DNA from: Hymenobacter psoromatis
GTDB lineage: Bacteria > Bacteroidota > Bacteroidia > Cytophagales > Hymenobacteraceae
Assembly: GCA_001596155.1 (NCBI GenBank)
Contig: CP014771.1
Coordinates: forward strand, 5,022,001-5,086,000
Direction: 5' to 3'
Length of the DNA: 64,000 bases
The notes beneath the pieces are model-generated. The model saw only the letters and a list, made by a program, of their open reading frames with translations. It searched no databases and was not told where the DNA came from. Of the stretch, positions 33,803 through 41,952 are shown one piece after another; within the stretch, counting starts at the first letter, position 1, and each line of letters begins with the position of its first letter. Made by a program: the position numbers and the translations under genes.

Positions 33803-34183
33803 AACCCCCCATTTGGCTTATTTGGGTCGGGCTCTCCGCTGCACCTACCCACCCAGCAGGAGCGCAACCGCCGGCTAAAACTGCTGGGCCAGACCGTGGG
33901 ACTGAGCCGGGAGTTCGTCGAAGTCGGCTTTTCCGGTAAGACGCGCACTGAACAGGTGCAGCCACTATGGCAGGTCATTACCACCCACACGGCCCGCCAC
34001 ACCGGCGCTGCGCTGCTAGTGCTAGGCAGCGAAGGCGACCAAATACTGAAGGAGATTGCCTTGGGCCATGTGTCGGCCAGCGTGTACGGCTACGATACGT
34101 TGGCGCGCTACGGACCCCGGCTACTGGAGGCCTGGGAAGTGGCGCTGGGTACCTGGCCCGTGCCTTCAGCCAAGGCGACGTAG
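33782..34183 (+). pseudogene. Tyrosine recombinase/phage integrase, C-terminal fragment
   Basis: A 133-codon frame whose last 100 residues match the C-terminal half of a tyrosine recombinase: ITTHTARHTGAALLV (the HxxRH box), then the second-histidine helix EIALGHVSAS, and a Tyr (VYGYDTLARYGP) where the nucleophile is expected. The N-terminal SAM-like and core-binding parts and the first catalytic Arg region are missing, so it cannot recombine. It lies between a decayed IS and a MITE. Confidence 0.65.
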
Positions 34184-34336
34184 CCCAAGCCAGTTACAAG
34201 GTAGGTGGCGACCCCAACTACAACGAGTCCAGGCTGATGGGAATGACAGCCAATAGTGATGACACCGGCCATAGCGGTGAAAATGCTTCGACAAGCAAAA
34301 ACCCCCGACCTTACCAATCGAGGGCTTCACTCTTTC

Positions 34337-34705
34337 TTAAAAAACACCAGTCGGAATAACCTTCTTATTAACTCCACTGAAAAACGCAGCGACTTTCTGG
34401 AATGCTTGCTCTGCGGTGTAAGCTTCCGCAGTTTCAGTTAAAAAATGCTTGTCTCTGTAAGGAACGGGCGTTGTCGCTAATAAGCAAGAGTCGCGCTCAG
34501 GATTATACAGCATGTAGAGCGGCATGGCATAATAATCTTTTGTGCCATCGAGCGCATCGTGCCTGTATAGCTGAATGTCTGCGCCACTTTCAAACCCTGA
34601 AATGCGGCGCTCAGTCCCTTGAAAAACCTCCTCGTCGGCTCGTTCCTTCGCGGGATTGTCGACTAGGTGAAAAGAGGCTGCAATGAGTTGTGGGAATGTT
34701 ATCAT
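34337..34705 (-). CDS. Hypothetical protein, 122 residues
   Basis: A clean frame from the ATG at 34705 (MITFPQLIAASFHLVDN). No signal peptide or membrane segment. It has KERADEEVFQGTERRISGF and later PERDSCLLATTPVPYRDKHFL, no recognised family. Its base composition is clearly AT-richer than that of the oxidoreductase region, and it lies among mobile elements, so it may have arrived with one of them. Confidence 0.6.
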   Translation of the reverse strand: MITFPQLIAASFHLVDNPAKERADEEVFQGTERRISGFESGADIQLYRHDALDGTKDYYAMPLYMLYNPERDSCLLATTPVPYRDKHFLTETAEAYTAEQAFQKVAAFFSGVNKKVIPTGVF

Positions 34706-34790
34706 AAGTCAAACATAAGTACTGATAACCAGACTATCTCACCCGTGCCTATCACGATGGTCGCCCGAGCAGCCTCTGGTGATTAGCCAG

Positions 34791-34959
34791 TAGACTTGTT
34801 CCCGAATAAGAAATGGCTGAAAATTCTCGCCGCTTCAGGCAGCTGGGAAGACCTTTTTGCTTGGCTAAGGCAGTGTCCGCTGGTTCTTCGGGCAGCCGCC
34901 GTTTCTAGCTCCAAATACTGCTTGGAAAATGACCGATTTCTTATTCGGGAACAAGTCTA
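34791..34959. mobile_element. 169-bp MITE with 22-bp perfect inverted repeats and TA target sites
   Basis: Perfect inverted repeats of 22 bp (inner to a TA at each end, 34791-34792 and 34958-34959) begin GACTTGTTCCCGAATAAG. The internal 120 bp have no coding frame. TA duplication and long perfect repeats are the mark of IS630/Tc1-mariner-type non-autonomous elements. Confidence 0.8.
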
Positions 34960-35091
34960 GCTTCTATACTACCAAGCTGCCCACGGCGTAGGTCACGAAT
35001 CACCAAAGCGATACCCTATCCCTATTGCGCTTGCCGCTATTTGTGTCCTCATCCCCCGGCGCGGTGGACGTAGCGCCCTTACCGGGGGCAG

Positions 35092-35218
35092 ACCGGGGGC
35101 AAAACCTAAACTTGCCCCCGGTTTCTAGGAAAGTCGGTGCCGGAATCTGCTAGCTACTTCGTTGCTCACCTGGCCTACGATTTCACTGTGAGATAATTAG
35201 CATCATATTCCGGCACCG
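35092..35218. repeat. Two adjacent hairpins/inverted repeats
   Basis: An 11-bp perfect stem (35092-35102 with 35112-35122) is followed by a 12-bp inverted repeat CGGTGCCGGAAT (35135-35146 with 35207-35218). The stretch 34960-35620 holds no gene; these hairpins and the terminator at 35252 are its only structure. Confidence 0.6.
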
Positions 35219-35251
35219 TCCGACAGAACATCGCCCCCAAGTGGGCCCACG

Positions 35252-35285
35252 AAAACGGCCTCTACCGCAGGGTAGAGGCCGTTTT
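35252..35285. terminator. Rho-independent terminator, bidirectional form
   Basis: A 15-bp perfect stem (35252-35266 with 35271-35285), 4-base loop, with A and T runs on both sides. No gene adjoins it directly, so it may be left over from a deleted gene. Confidence 0.75.
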
Positions 35286-35540
35286 TTGTTGCCTCCACCC
35301 GGTTTCGGTGTTTCTGTTAATAGAATGTCCGAGCTGTTTGGAAAGAGGCCCATAGCTGCCTGTTCGTCGTTGCGGGCTGACAAGTCAGTTTCTTCTTTCA
35401 AAGGCAGCTCGTGGGGGAACTGCCGCTGAAAATGCACGCCTGCCTTTATAGCAGGTCGATTCATTAGCTAGACCCGGCGAAAAGGTCTGCAAAGCCCCTA
35501 AGCGCCTTTTTATAAGCGGTAAGCGCATTTTTTACTTTTC

Positions 35541-36136
35541 AGGTACGCTAGTTAAAGCTATGCCCTTTAGGGCAAGACTTTAGTTGCTACTCCCTTTTGG
35601 CAGTTGGGTAGCTTTGCGGCATGAAGCAGCGCACAGGTAGTCACTCGGTTCATAAGCTAGATGTGCATTTGGTCTGGAGCACGAAGTACCGCTACAAAGT
35701 CTTGGTGGGGGAGGTGCAACTGCGTTGTCGGGACTTGTTGCGGCAAACCTGTAATACGTTGGATGTGCAGATTCTCAAAGGGGTGGTGAGCAAAGACCAT
35801 ATTCATCTACATGTGTCGTATCCGCCTTTCTTGAGTGTGAGTGACCTCATGCGCCGGCTAAAAGGACGAAGCGCCAAGCTCCTGTTGCAGGAATTTCCCG
35901 AACTCAAGCGTCGGTATTGGGGCGGGCATTTTTGGGGTATTGGCTACGGAGCGTGGAGCGTAGGAAATATCACGGATGACATCTTGGAGGCGTATTTAAA
36001 CCATCACAAAGACCAGCCCAACGGGGACGAGAATTTCATTCTGGAATAACCTACTTTAGTAGCTGGCTTTCAGTCGGCTTTAGCCGAAACCGCCGAATTT
36101 CATTCGCCCTTAAACCTATGGACTTACAGTCCATAG
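35541..36136 (+). mobile_element. IS200-type element (approximate ends)
   Basis: One TnpA gene is flanked by a left-end hairpin TGCCCTTTAGGGCA (35561-35574) and a right-end 9-bp stem CTATGGACT/AGTCCATAG with 3-base loop (36116-36136). Subterminal hairpins instead of inverted repeats are typical of IS200/IS605. Exact cleavage sites are not determined. Confidence 0.75.
35621..36049 (+). CDS. tnpA: IS200/IS605-family TnpA transposase (HUH endonuclease)
   Basis: A 142-residue Y1 transposase. HxH is H62-L-H64 in KDHIHLHVSY. The catalytic Tyr is probably Y125 (ILEAYLNHH), the same distance from HUH as in IS608. The line LDVHLVWSTKYRYKVL is the family N-terminus. Such enzymes move single-stranded DNA by recognising end hairpins. 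No tnpB accompanies it, so it is IS200-like. It is full length and probably functional. Confidence 0.95.
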   Translation: MKQRTGSHSVHKLDVHLVWSTKYRYKVLVGEVQLRCRDLLRQTCNTLDVQILKGVVSKDHIHLHVSYPPFLSVSDLMRRLKGRSAKLLLQEFPELKRRYWGGHFWGIGYGAWSVGNITDDILEAYLNHHKDQPNGDENFILE

Positions 36137-36454
36137 TCTTTTAGTGCTCTTCAAAGGCTAAAGCCAAGCTTATGATGGGACAATTGGTCCAGGGTAGCAT
36201 TCGGGCATCTAGCTAGCCGGTAGGGCAAATAAAGGCTGCCGCAACTCAGGGCGGCATGCCTTTGGGCTCGCGGAAATTTGCGAAATGGAATTGCTTGAAA
36301 GGCCGGAAGGCGTTATCAAGTGCCCCGCGCTCGTTGGAAGGGTAGCAAACTTCCTGGCGCGGACGCGTGTTAGGCCAGGCATACCACCCGCACGCCGCGC
36401 CAAACGATTTGCCGGCCTCGTGCGTATTCAGGTGCTCTCCAATACCTTTGCCTC
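36137..36454. other. 318-bp gap without a recognised gene
   Basis: Mixed composition, AT-rich near the IS200 end. No protein-like frame; the promoter of the small gene at 36455 is presumably here. Confidence 0.5.
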
Positions 36455-36721
36455 ATGGAAGTTGCTAGCTACACCCTGGCCGAAGCCACTACGGCCGCCC
36501 CTTACCTCGACTACGCGCGCTGCGTCGATGCCGACAGCCGCCCCGCCAACCACAGTGGCGACTGGCCCACCGAGGGCGAAGTTTACCCCGTGCGCGTGGT
36601 CGAAAGCCGCCTCGAAGGCATTCCGCTGGTGCACGTGCTCACCTTCGACGGCCCCGCGCCCTACTACAACGCCTTCGCGCCGCATCGCTTCGAAATGACG
36701 CACCGCATCTACCTGAATTAA
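36455..36721 (+). CDS. Hypothetical protein, 88 residues
   Basis: A frame from the ATG at 36455 (MEVASYTLAEATTAAPYLDY). It is soluble, with PLVHVLTFDGPAPYYNAF and a C-terminal HRFEMTHRIYLN. Its codon use matches the GC-rich neighbours and a strong terminator follows 14 bp after the stop, so it is probably real. No family was recognised. The antisense 156-codon frame on the minus strand is a shadow. Confidence 0.7.
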   Translation: MEVASYTLAEATTAAPYLDYARCVDADSRPANHSGDWPTEGEVYPVRVVESRLEGIPLVHVLTFDGPAPYYNAFAPHRFEMTHRIYLN

Positions 36722-36735
36722 CTGGTTGCCAACAA

Positions 36736-36779
36736 CACACAAAAGCCTCGGCCGCACGCGCGGCCGAGGCTTTTGTGTG
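36736..36779. terminator. Strong bidirectional terminator
   Basis: A 20-bp perfect stem (36736-36755 with 36760-36779), 4-base loop, A4/T4 inside. It serves the small plus-strand gene ending at 36721 and the minus-strand lipoprotein gene ending at 36795. Confidence 0.9.
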
Positions 36780-36794
36780 AAGCAGCAAACCGGA

Positions 36795-37313
36795 CTACCG
36801 CACGCTGGCCGTGGCCGAATCGCCGCCCAGCGTGTCGTGGTAGCCAAGGCCGTTGAGGGTGAGCGTGGTGGACGTAACGCGGTGAATGTCACGCGCATCG
36901 CAGGTAATCTTGAGGTAGGCCGAGCCAGTGTAGCCCGTTATGTTGCCAGCTGGCTGCGGGCCGGGCTTGCACACGGCATCGCGCAGGGCCTGCACCGATA
37001 CGTGGGTGCGCCGGTCGAGGGCATTGAGCTGAAACACGCGCACGCTGGCTACCTGCGGGCAGCCGGCCTGCCCCGTGGTGGTCCAGTCGATTTGGACGGG
37101 CACTTTTTTAGTCGCGCCCACCAGTAGGCTCCCGGTGTAGGTGTGGGGGTAGGCGCGGGCACCCACGGCCGGCTTTACGAAGGTGGTGTCGAAGCGCAGA
37201 ACTTTTTCGGGGCTGGGCGCGGTGGCATTGGGCCGGCTTTGCACGCCGGTGTTGGCTTCGCGGCACGAGGCCAGGGCCGCCACGGCAGCCAGCATAGTAA
37301 GGAGTTTTTTCAT
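36795..37313 (-). CDS. Putative lipoprotein, unknown function
   Basis: A 172-residue protein. The signal peptide MKKLLTMLAAVAALASC ends in a lipobox with Cys17. The mature part has RAYPHTYTGSLLVGATKKVPVQIDWT and two further cysteines near the C-terminus (DAVCKPGPQ and LKITCDARD), likely disulfide-bonded. It looks like a single beta-rich domain anchored in a membrane. No family recognised. A terminator lies directly after its stop; the upstream gap carries the hairpin repeat at 37439-37546. Confidence 0.75.
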   Translation of the reverse strand: MKKLLTMLAAVAALASCREANTGVQSRPNATAPSPEKVLRFDTTFVKPAVGARAYPHTYTGSLLVGATKKVPVQIDWTTTGQAGCPQVASVRVFQLNALDRRTHVSVQALRDAVCKPGPQPAGNITGYTGSAYLKITCDARDIHRVTSTTLTLNGLGYHDTLGGDSATASVR

Positions 37314-37438
37314 ATGTATAAGTGGACGCGGCCGGTGGTAGCCAACCCCAAAGATAATAGGCTTGCTACGGAAGCTGCCCGCTGAGAGGTATCGATAGCC
37401 GGTAATGGCTGGTAAGGATAGATGCGCGGGTAGGATGT

Positions 37439-37546
37439 AAAAAGAACGTCATTCCAAGCTTGCCGAGGAATCTCGCCCGCTTCATTGAACGCTATCCGAA
37501 CGACGCTAGCGAGATTCCTCGGCAAGCTCAGAATGACGTTCTTTTT
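37439..37546. repeat. Dispersed hairpin repeat, copy 1
   Basis: Inverted arms of about 38 bases containing GAACGTCATTCC and CTTGCCGAGGAATCTCGC, separated by about 32 bases. Homologous copies occur at 41811, 42959, 46971 and 59314, all intergenic. Confidence 0.85.
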
Positions 37547-37668
37547 GCGCCCTACCCGCGAAGAATAAAATCACCTACTATAACCTGAGGTTATTCAGGA
37601 TAACATTTTTGGATAAAAAGACTGATATTCAAGGTCGTACCTTTACGCGGTAATTAGTCCCTGCCGCT

Positions 37669-38718
37669 ATGCCTGCCCTGTTCCCGCCGCCGCCTACCCC
37701 CACCCAGCCAGCCAACGCGCCCGTGCCCAACGACCCGGAACAAGCGACTGGTTTTTTTCGCCATTTCCACACGCCGCACGTGGCCCTGGGCCGCACCTGG
37801 ACGCTGCGCCAGGCGGGGTTTGGGCTGTTTTTGGTGTATTGCCTCACGCCTTGGGCATCGCCGCCCGTGGCGCTGGCGCTGGGCCTGGTGCTGGCCCAAA
37901 CGGTCGGTAATCCCTTTCCGGCCCGCACCAAGGCGCTGACCAGCAAGCTGCTGCAACTCTCGGTGGTGGGGCTGGGCTTTGGCATGAATGCCCACGCCGC
38001 CGTGCAGGCCGGCCGGGAAGGCATCCTGTTCACGGTGGTGTCCATTAGCGGCACGCTCGTGCTGGGCTATTTTGTGGGGCGTTGGCTGGGGCTGGGACGC
38101 ATCGTGGTGCACCTGATTTCGTGCGGCACCGCCATTTGCGGGGGCAGCGCCATTGCGGCGGTGGGGCCGGTGCTGCGCGCCAAAGACGAGGAAATGTCGG
38201 TAGCGCTGGGCACCGTGTTCGTGCTCAACGCAGTGGCGCTGTTTGCCTTTCCGCCCATCGGCCACGCGCTGGCCATGACCCAGAACCAGTTTGGCCTGTG
38301 GTGCGCCATCGCCATCCACGACACCTCGTCGGTGGTGGGCGCGGCCAAGGTGTATGGCGACCAAGCCCTGCAAGTAGCCACCACCGTGAAGCTGGCGCGG
38401 GCGCTCTGGATTATCCCGGTTTCCATCGGCACAGCCCTGATTTTCAGGCAGAAAGGTGTTAAAATTACCGTGCCGTATTTTATCTTCGGCTTCATCGGGG
38501 CCATGCTGCTCAACACGTTCGTGCCCGCCGTGCGGCCGCTCGGGCCACTCTTGACCAGCCTGGCCAAAATCGGCCTCACGGTTACGCTGTTTTTCATTGG
38601 CGCGGGCCTCTCGGCTAGGGTGGTGCGCTCGGTGGGCGCCCGGCCCTACGTGCTGGGCCTGCTGCTGTGGCTGGTCATTTCGACAACCTCGCTCTACGTA
38701 ATTCTGCACACGGTATAG
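37669..38718 (+). CDS. YeiH-family putative sulfate exporter (UPF0324)
   Basis: A 349-residue integral membrane protein with about ten helices. The family core motifs are GLGFGMNAHAAVQAG, HLISCGTAICGGSAIAAVGPV and WCAIAIHDTSSVVGAAKVYG. The family (Cons_hypoth698, YeiH) is thought to export sulfate or similar anions. About 35 polar residues precede the first helix. A DUF202 gene converges with it 14 bp after its stop. No regulator adjoins it. Confidence 0.92.
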   Translation: MPALFPPPPTPTQPANAPVPNDPEQATGFFRHFHTPHVALGRTWTLRQAGFGLFLVYCLTPWASPPVALALGLVLAQTVGNPFPARTKALTSKLLQLSVVGLGFGMNAHAAVQAGREGILFTVVSISGTLVLGYFVGRWLGLGRIVVHLISCGTAICGGSAIAAVGPVLRAKDEEMSVALGTVFVLNAVALFAFPPIGHALAMTQNQFGLWCAIAIHDTSSVVGAAKVYGDQALQVATTVKLARALWIIPVSIGTALIFRQKGVKITVPYFIFGFIGAMLLNTFVPAVRPLGPLLTSLAKIGLTVTLFFIGAGLSARVVRSVGARPYVLGLLLWLVISTTSLYVILHTV

Positions 38719-38732
38719 CCACGCTGTTTGGG

Positions 38733-39002
38733 CTAATTGGCGGGGGGTAAGCGCACCCGGCATTCCTCAATCTGGCGGGCGCGGTGGCGGTAGCGCAGCC
38801 AGCCCACCAGCAGCCCCATGCCGATGGCCCCGAGCCCTACCCCCCGCGTGCGCCGCGGCTCCAGCTGCAAAAGCGTGAGCCCGAAGGCCAGCAGCGCCAG
38901 GCTGGTGCGCACGTAGGTGAGCAGCGTGCGCTCGTTGGCCATGTGGGTGCGGGCGGCGGCCAAGCGCTGCTGGTCGTAGCTAGGGAGGGTAGGGGTCGGC
39001 AT
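38733..39002 (-). CDS. DUF202-family small membrane protein
   Basis: An 89-residue protein with the DUF202 signature AARTHMANERTLLTYVRTSLALLAFGLTLLQL followed by a second membrane helix (GLGAIGMGLLVGWLRY). The family (YidH-like) has no established function. The gene converges on the YeiH-type exporter gene with 14 bp between the stops. Confidence 0.9.
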   Translation of the reverse strand: MPTPTLPSYDQQRLAAARTHMANERTLLTYVRTSLALLAFGLTLLQLEPRRTRGVGLGAIGMGLLVGWLRYRHRARQIEECRVRLPPAN

Positions 39003-39075
39003 AGGGAGAGTTAAGAATTAAGAGTTGAGAGTTGGGCAAGACGCCAGATTAATATGACCGCCCTTTTTTAACGCT

Positions 39076-39165
39076 AGGACTTACGCAAATTGCCTTTAAC
39101 GTCAGGTTCCCGCAGAGGAAAACGCGGAGGTTCGCAGAGCGCTACTGGTGATGTGCGTAAGTCCT
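39076..39165. mobile_element. 90-bp MITE-like element
   Basis: Perfect 12-bp ends AGGACTTACGCA / TGCGTAAGTCCT (39076-39087, 39154-39165; 13 bp if the flanking T/A is counted). The same end bounds the repeat-built element at 11088-11370. Outside it, a further imperfect inverted repeat of GTTAAGAGTT type flanks both sides (about 39009-39037 and 39165-39190). Confidence 0.75.
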
Positions 39166-39194
39166 AAACTCTTAACTCTCAACTCTTAACTTTT

Positions 39195-40702
39195 TTAATT
39201 GACTGGCCTGGTGTTGCTGATGAAGGCCACGTACTTGCCATCGGGCGACCACGAGGGCGTGTTCATGGTGCCCTGCCCGCCATAAACGTAGGCGATGACC
39301 TGCGGCTCGCCGCCTCCGATGGGCAGCCGCCGAATGTACACGTGCTTGTAAAACGGGTGGTCGCCGGCCGGCACTTCGTCCTTCAAAAAGATATGAATAC
39401 CAGCCACTTGCCATCGGGCGACACGTGCGGAAACCAGTCGTTGAACTCGCCGTGGGTCACGGCTTCCTGCTGGCTGCCGTCGGCGCGCATCCGCCAGATT
39501 TGCATGGTGCCGGTGCGGACCGAATTGAAGTAGATATACTGACCATCGGGCGTGTATTCGGGGCCGTCGTCGAGGCCGGGGGTAGTAGTGAGGCGCACTT
39601 CCTTGCCGCCGGTGGCCGGCACCCGGTAAATGTCAAAATCCCCATTGCGCTGCCCGGTGAAGAGCAGGTGGCGCGCATCGGGCGACCAGCCGTGCAAATA
39701 CGACGGGCCCTTGGGCGTGATTTGGCGGGGCGGGCCGCCCGCCGCCGGCACCGTGTACACGACGGAGCCACCAAACTTGGCGAGTTCGCTGCTCAGCCCC
39801 AGCTGCCGCCCGTCGAAGGACAGCACGTGGTCGTTGTTGTTATTCTTAACATCGCCGGTGGGCAGGGGGGTAGGCGTGCGGGTGGCCAGGTCGAAGCTGT
39901 ACATGAGCCCGTCACTGTTGTAAATCAGGGTTTTGCCGTCGCGCTGCCAGTTAGGGGCCTGAATGGAGTTGGGGGCGGTATAGACGACTTCGCGGTCGCC
40001 GGTGGCCACGTTCAGCAGCTCCAGGCGACTGCCCAGGTATTGGCGGTAGGGCACCAGGCCAGCGGGGGCGGGCTGGGTCAGGCGCACATCGCGAAACACG
40101 CCGGTTTCGAGCACATCGGGGTTGTGCGAGCACACGAAAAGGCCCACGTATACGGCGTCGCCCAGTCCGGCCACCGTCTTCTGCACCACCTCGAAGGGCT
40201 GGCCAAACCGCGCCACCCGCATGGTATATACGTCGCCCTTGCGCTCCAGCTGCACCACGTCGGCGTGAGTAATGCTGGCCTTTACCTCCTCCGTAGCGGC
40301 CCCGGTGCTGGCGCGGTATTGCAGCGAAGTGAGGCCATCGCCGTGCACCACGGCGCTCACGTGGGGCGAGGAGCCGATGAGGCTCTGGCGCACCATCCAG
40401 CCCAGCTTGCGGTGGGCTTCTACCCCCTCACAGCCCACGAAGCCGGCCCGCGCGTACAGAATAAAATCGCCCTTGAGCTGCTGGTACGCGTAGTGAAACT
40501 CGTCGTGGTCGCCCCACACGTTGGCACCCGCGCCGGTGATGACATACTGCTGGGTGGCCGGCAGGTAGGCCGCCGCGCCGGGCTTCACGGCGGTGCCCAC
40601 GTCTTGGTCGCTGGCAAACACGCCCAGCTTTTGCGCCAGCACGGGGCGGGCCAGCAGCAGCGCCAAAAAGAGGAAGAGCGCCTGGGTGATTTTGTACTGC
40701 AT
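39195..40702 (-). pseudogene. TolB-like beta-propeller secreted protein, frameshifted in a homopolymer
   Basis: The first frame (from 40702) has a signal peptide (ITQALFLFLALLLARPVLA), an N-terminal DUF1349-like lectin-type region (GDFILYARAGFVGCEGVEAHRKLG), and PD40 propeller repeats (YLHGWSPDARHLLFTGQ, PEYTPDGQYIYFNS, PHVSPDGKWLVFISF). It stops prematurely. The next repeats (LKDEVPAGDHPFYKHVYIRR, PSWSPDGKYVAFISN) are one base out of frame. Adding one base to the A5 run at 39385-39389 joins them perfectly into a protein of about 500 residues. It could be a sequencing error, a true null, or slippage. It lies near the DUF1080 gene and may bind glycans. Confidence 0.85.
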
Positions 40703-40938
40703 GGGAATTCAGAAAAGGGAGAAAAGAAAGGAAAGCTTTGGGGCTGCGAAGCTGCCCGCTAACCGCGCCAGGCCAGTTATCTCAGCTAACGGAAAAACGA
40801 GCTTTCAGGTGGTTGCAACCAGGTATTACTACGTGTTTAATAAGTCATTACCAACATGGGAGGGGGTAGGGGCCGAAGTTAGTCTTTTTGTTAATACCTT
40901 GACAGTCGAAATTTATCACCTCATAATACCAAATCCAG

Positions 40939-41766
40939 GTGGCGGTTTCTACCCCTCCCAAGCCCGTGAGAGTTGCCGTGCCGGGCGGCGATGTGGCCGG
41001 CATAAGCACCGCCCACGAGCTGGCCGAGCGCGGCTTTTTGATGCATGTGTGCGAGCGGCCGCCGACCTGCGTGGGCGGCCTGGCCGCCGCCGTGACCTTT
41101 GTCCAAAGCCTCTTCGACGTATCCGCCGAGCTGGAAAAAGCGCAAGCGGTCGCCAGGGCCGAAGTAGCGGCCCTGGCGACCGCTGTGCGGCAGAATGTGC
41201 CCAGGATTCACCAGCACGGGCAGCGGGCCAGCAGCATCGTGCGCGGGATGCTGGAGCACAGCCGCGCCAGCACCGGCGAGCGGACTTCGCTGGACGTAAA
41301 TGCCCTGGCCGACGAGTACCTGCGCCTGGCCTACCACGGCCTGCGGGCCAAGGACAAAAGCTCCAACGCCACGCTGGCGACCGACCTTGCCCCCGGCCTG
41401 CCGCCGGTGGAGGGGGTAGGAGCCGACTTGGGCCGGGGGCTGCTCAACCTGTTCAACAACGCTTTCTACGCCGTGCAGCAGCGCCAGCTGGCGGGCGAAA
41501 GCGGCTACGCGCCCACCGTCAGCGTGGCGACGAAACGGCTGGCTGGTCAGGTCGAAATCCGGGTTTCGGACAACGGCACGGGCATCCCGGAAGCGGTGCA
41601 GGCCAAAATCTTCCAACCCTTTTTCACCACCAAGCCCACGGGCGAGGGCACGGGCCTGGGCCTTTCACTGAGCCACGACATCATCGCCCAGGGCCACGGC
41701 GGCACGCTCACCGTTGAGAGCCAGCCCGGCCAGGGCACCGAGTTCACGTTGCGGCTGCCGGCTTAG
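40939..41766 (+). CDS. Chimeric histidine-kinase-like ATPase with oxidoreductase N-terminal fragment
   Basis: A 275-codon frame with a GTG start. Residues 1 to about 46 (VRVAVPGGDVAGISTAHELAERG) look like the FAD/NAD-binding start of an amine-oxidase-type flavoprotein. From about 52 (FVQSLFDVSAELEKAQ) the sequence is a histidine-kinase: HQHGQRASSIVRGMLEHSR, the N-box LLNLFNNAFYAV, VSDNGTGIP, and FTTKPTGEGTGLGLSLSHDI. The expected H-box with the phosphorylated His (HExxNPL) is absent because the fusion point falls just after it. The ATPase domain looks intact, so activity without phospho-transfer is conceivable. Probably a rearranged gene. Confidence 0.75.
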   Translation: MAVSTPPKPVRVAVPGGDVAGISTAHELAERGFLMHVCERPPTCVGGLAAAVTFVQSLFDVSAELEKAQAVARAEVAALATAVRQNVPRIHQHGQRASSIVRGMLEHSRASTGERTSLDVNALADEYLRLAYHGLRAKDKSSNATLATDLAPGLPPVEGVGADLGRGLLNLFNNAFYAVQQRQLAGESGYAPTVSVATKRLAGQVEIRVSDNGTGIPEAVQAKIFQPFFTTKPTGEGTGLGLSLSHDIIAQGHGGTLTVESQPGQGTEFTLRLPA

Positions 41767-41810
41767 CGTGGTGTCGCGTGGCTATATCCGCCACAAAAGT
41801 AGCCGCCTAA

Positions 41811-41912
41811 AAGAACGTCATCCCGAGCTTACCGAAGAATCTCGCCCGCGCCGTTCGGGCTTCGTGCAACGATGCGCGCGAGATTCACTCGGCAAGCTCG
41901 GAATGACGTTCT
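41811..41912. repeat. Dispersed hairpin repeat, copy 2
   Basis: Homologous to the repeat at 37439, arms with AAGAACGTCAT and GGCAAGCTCGGAATGACG. It separates the chimeric kinase gene from the DUF1080 gene. Confidence 0.85.
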
Positions 41913-41952
41913 GTTTTGCACCCTAATTCCGCGAGCAGCAAAGCCCTTTCTG

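Noticed and set aside
33782..34183. A functional integrase
   Set aside because: Only the C-terminal catalytic half remains; the N-terminal domain and first catalytic region are missing.
35183..35464. A 93-codon minus-strand frame
   Set aside because: It runs through the terminator hairpin at 35252-35285 and two inverted repeats, and has no recognisable family.
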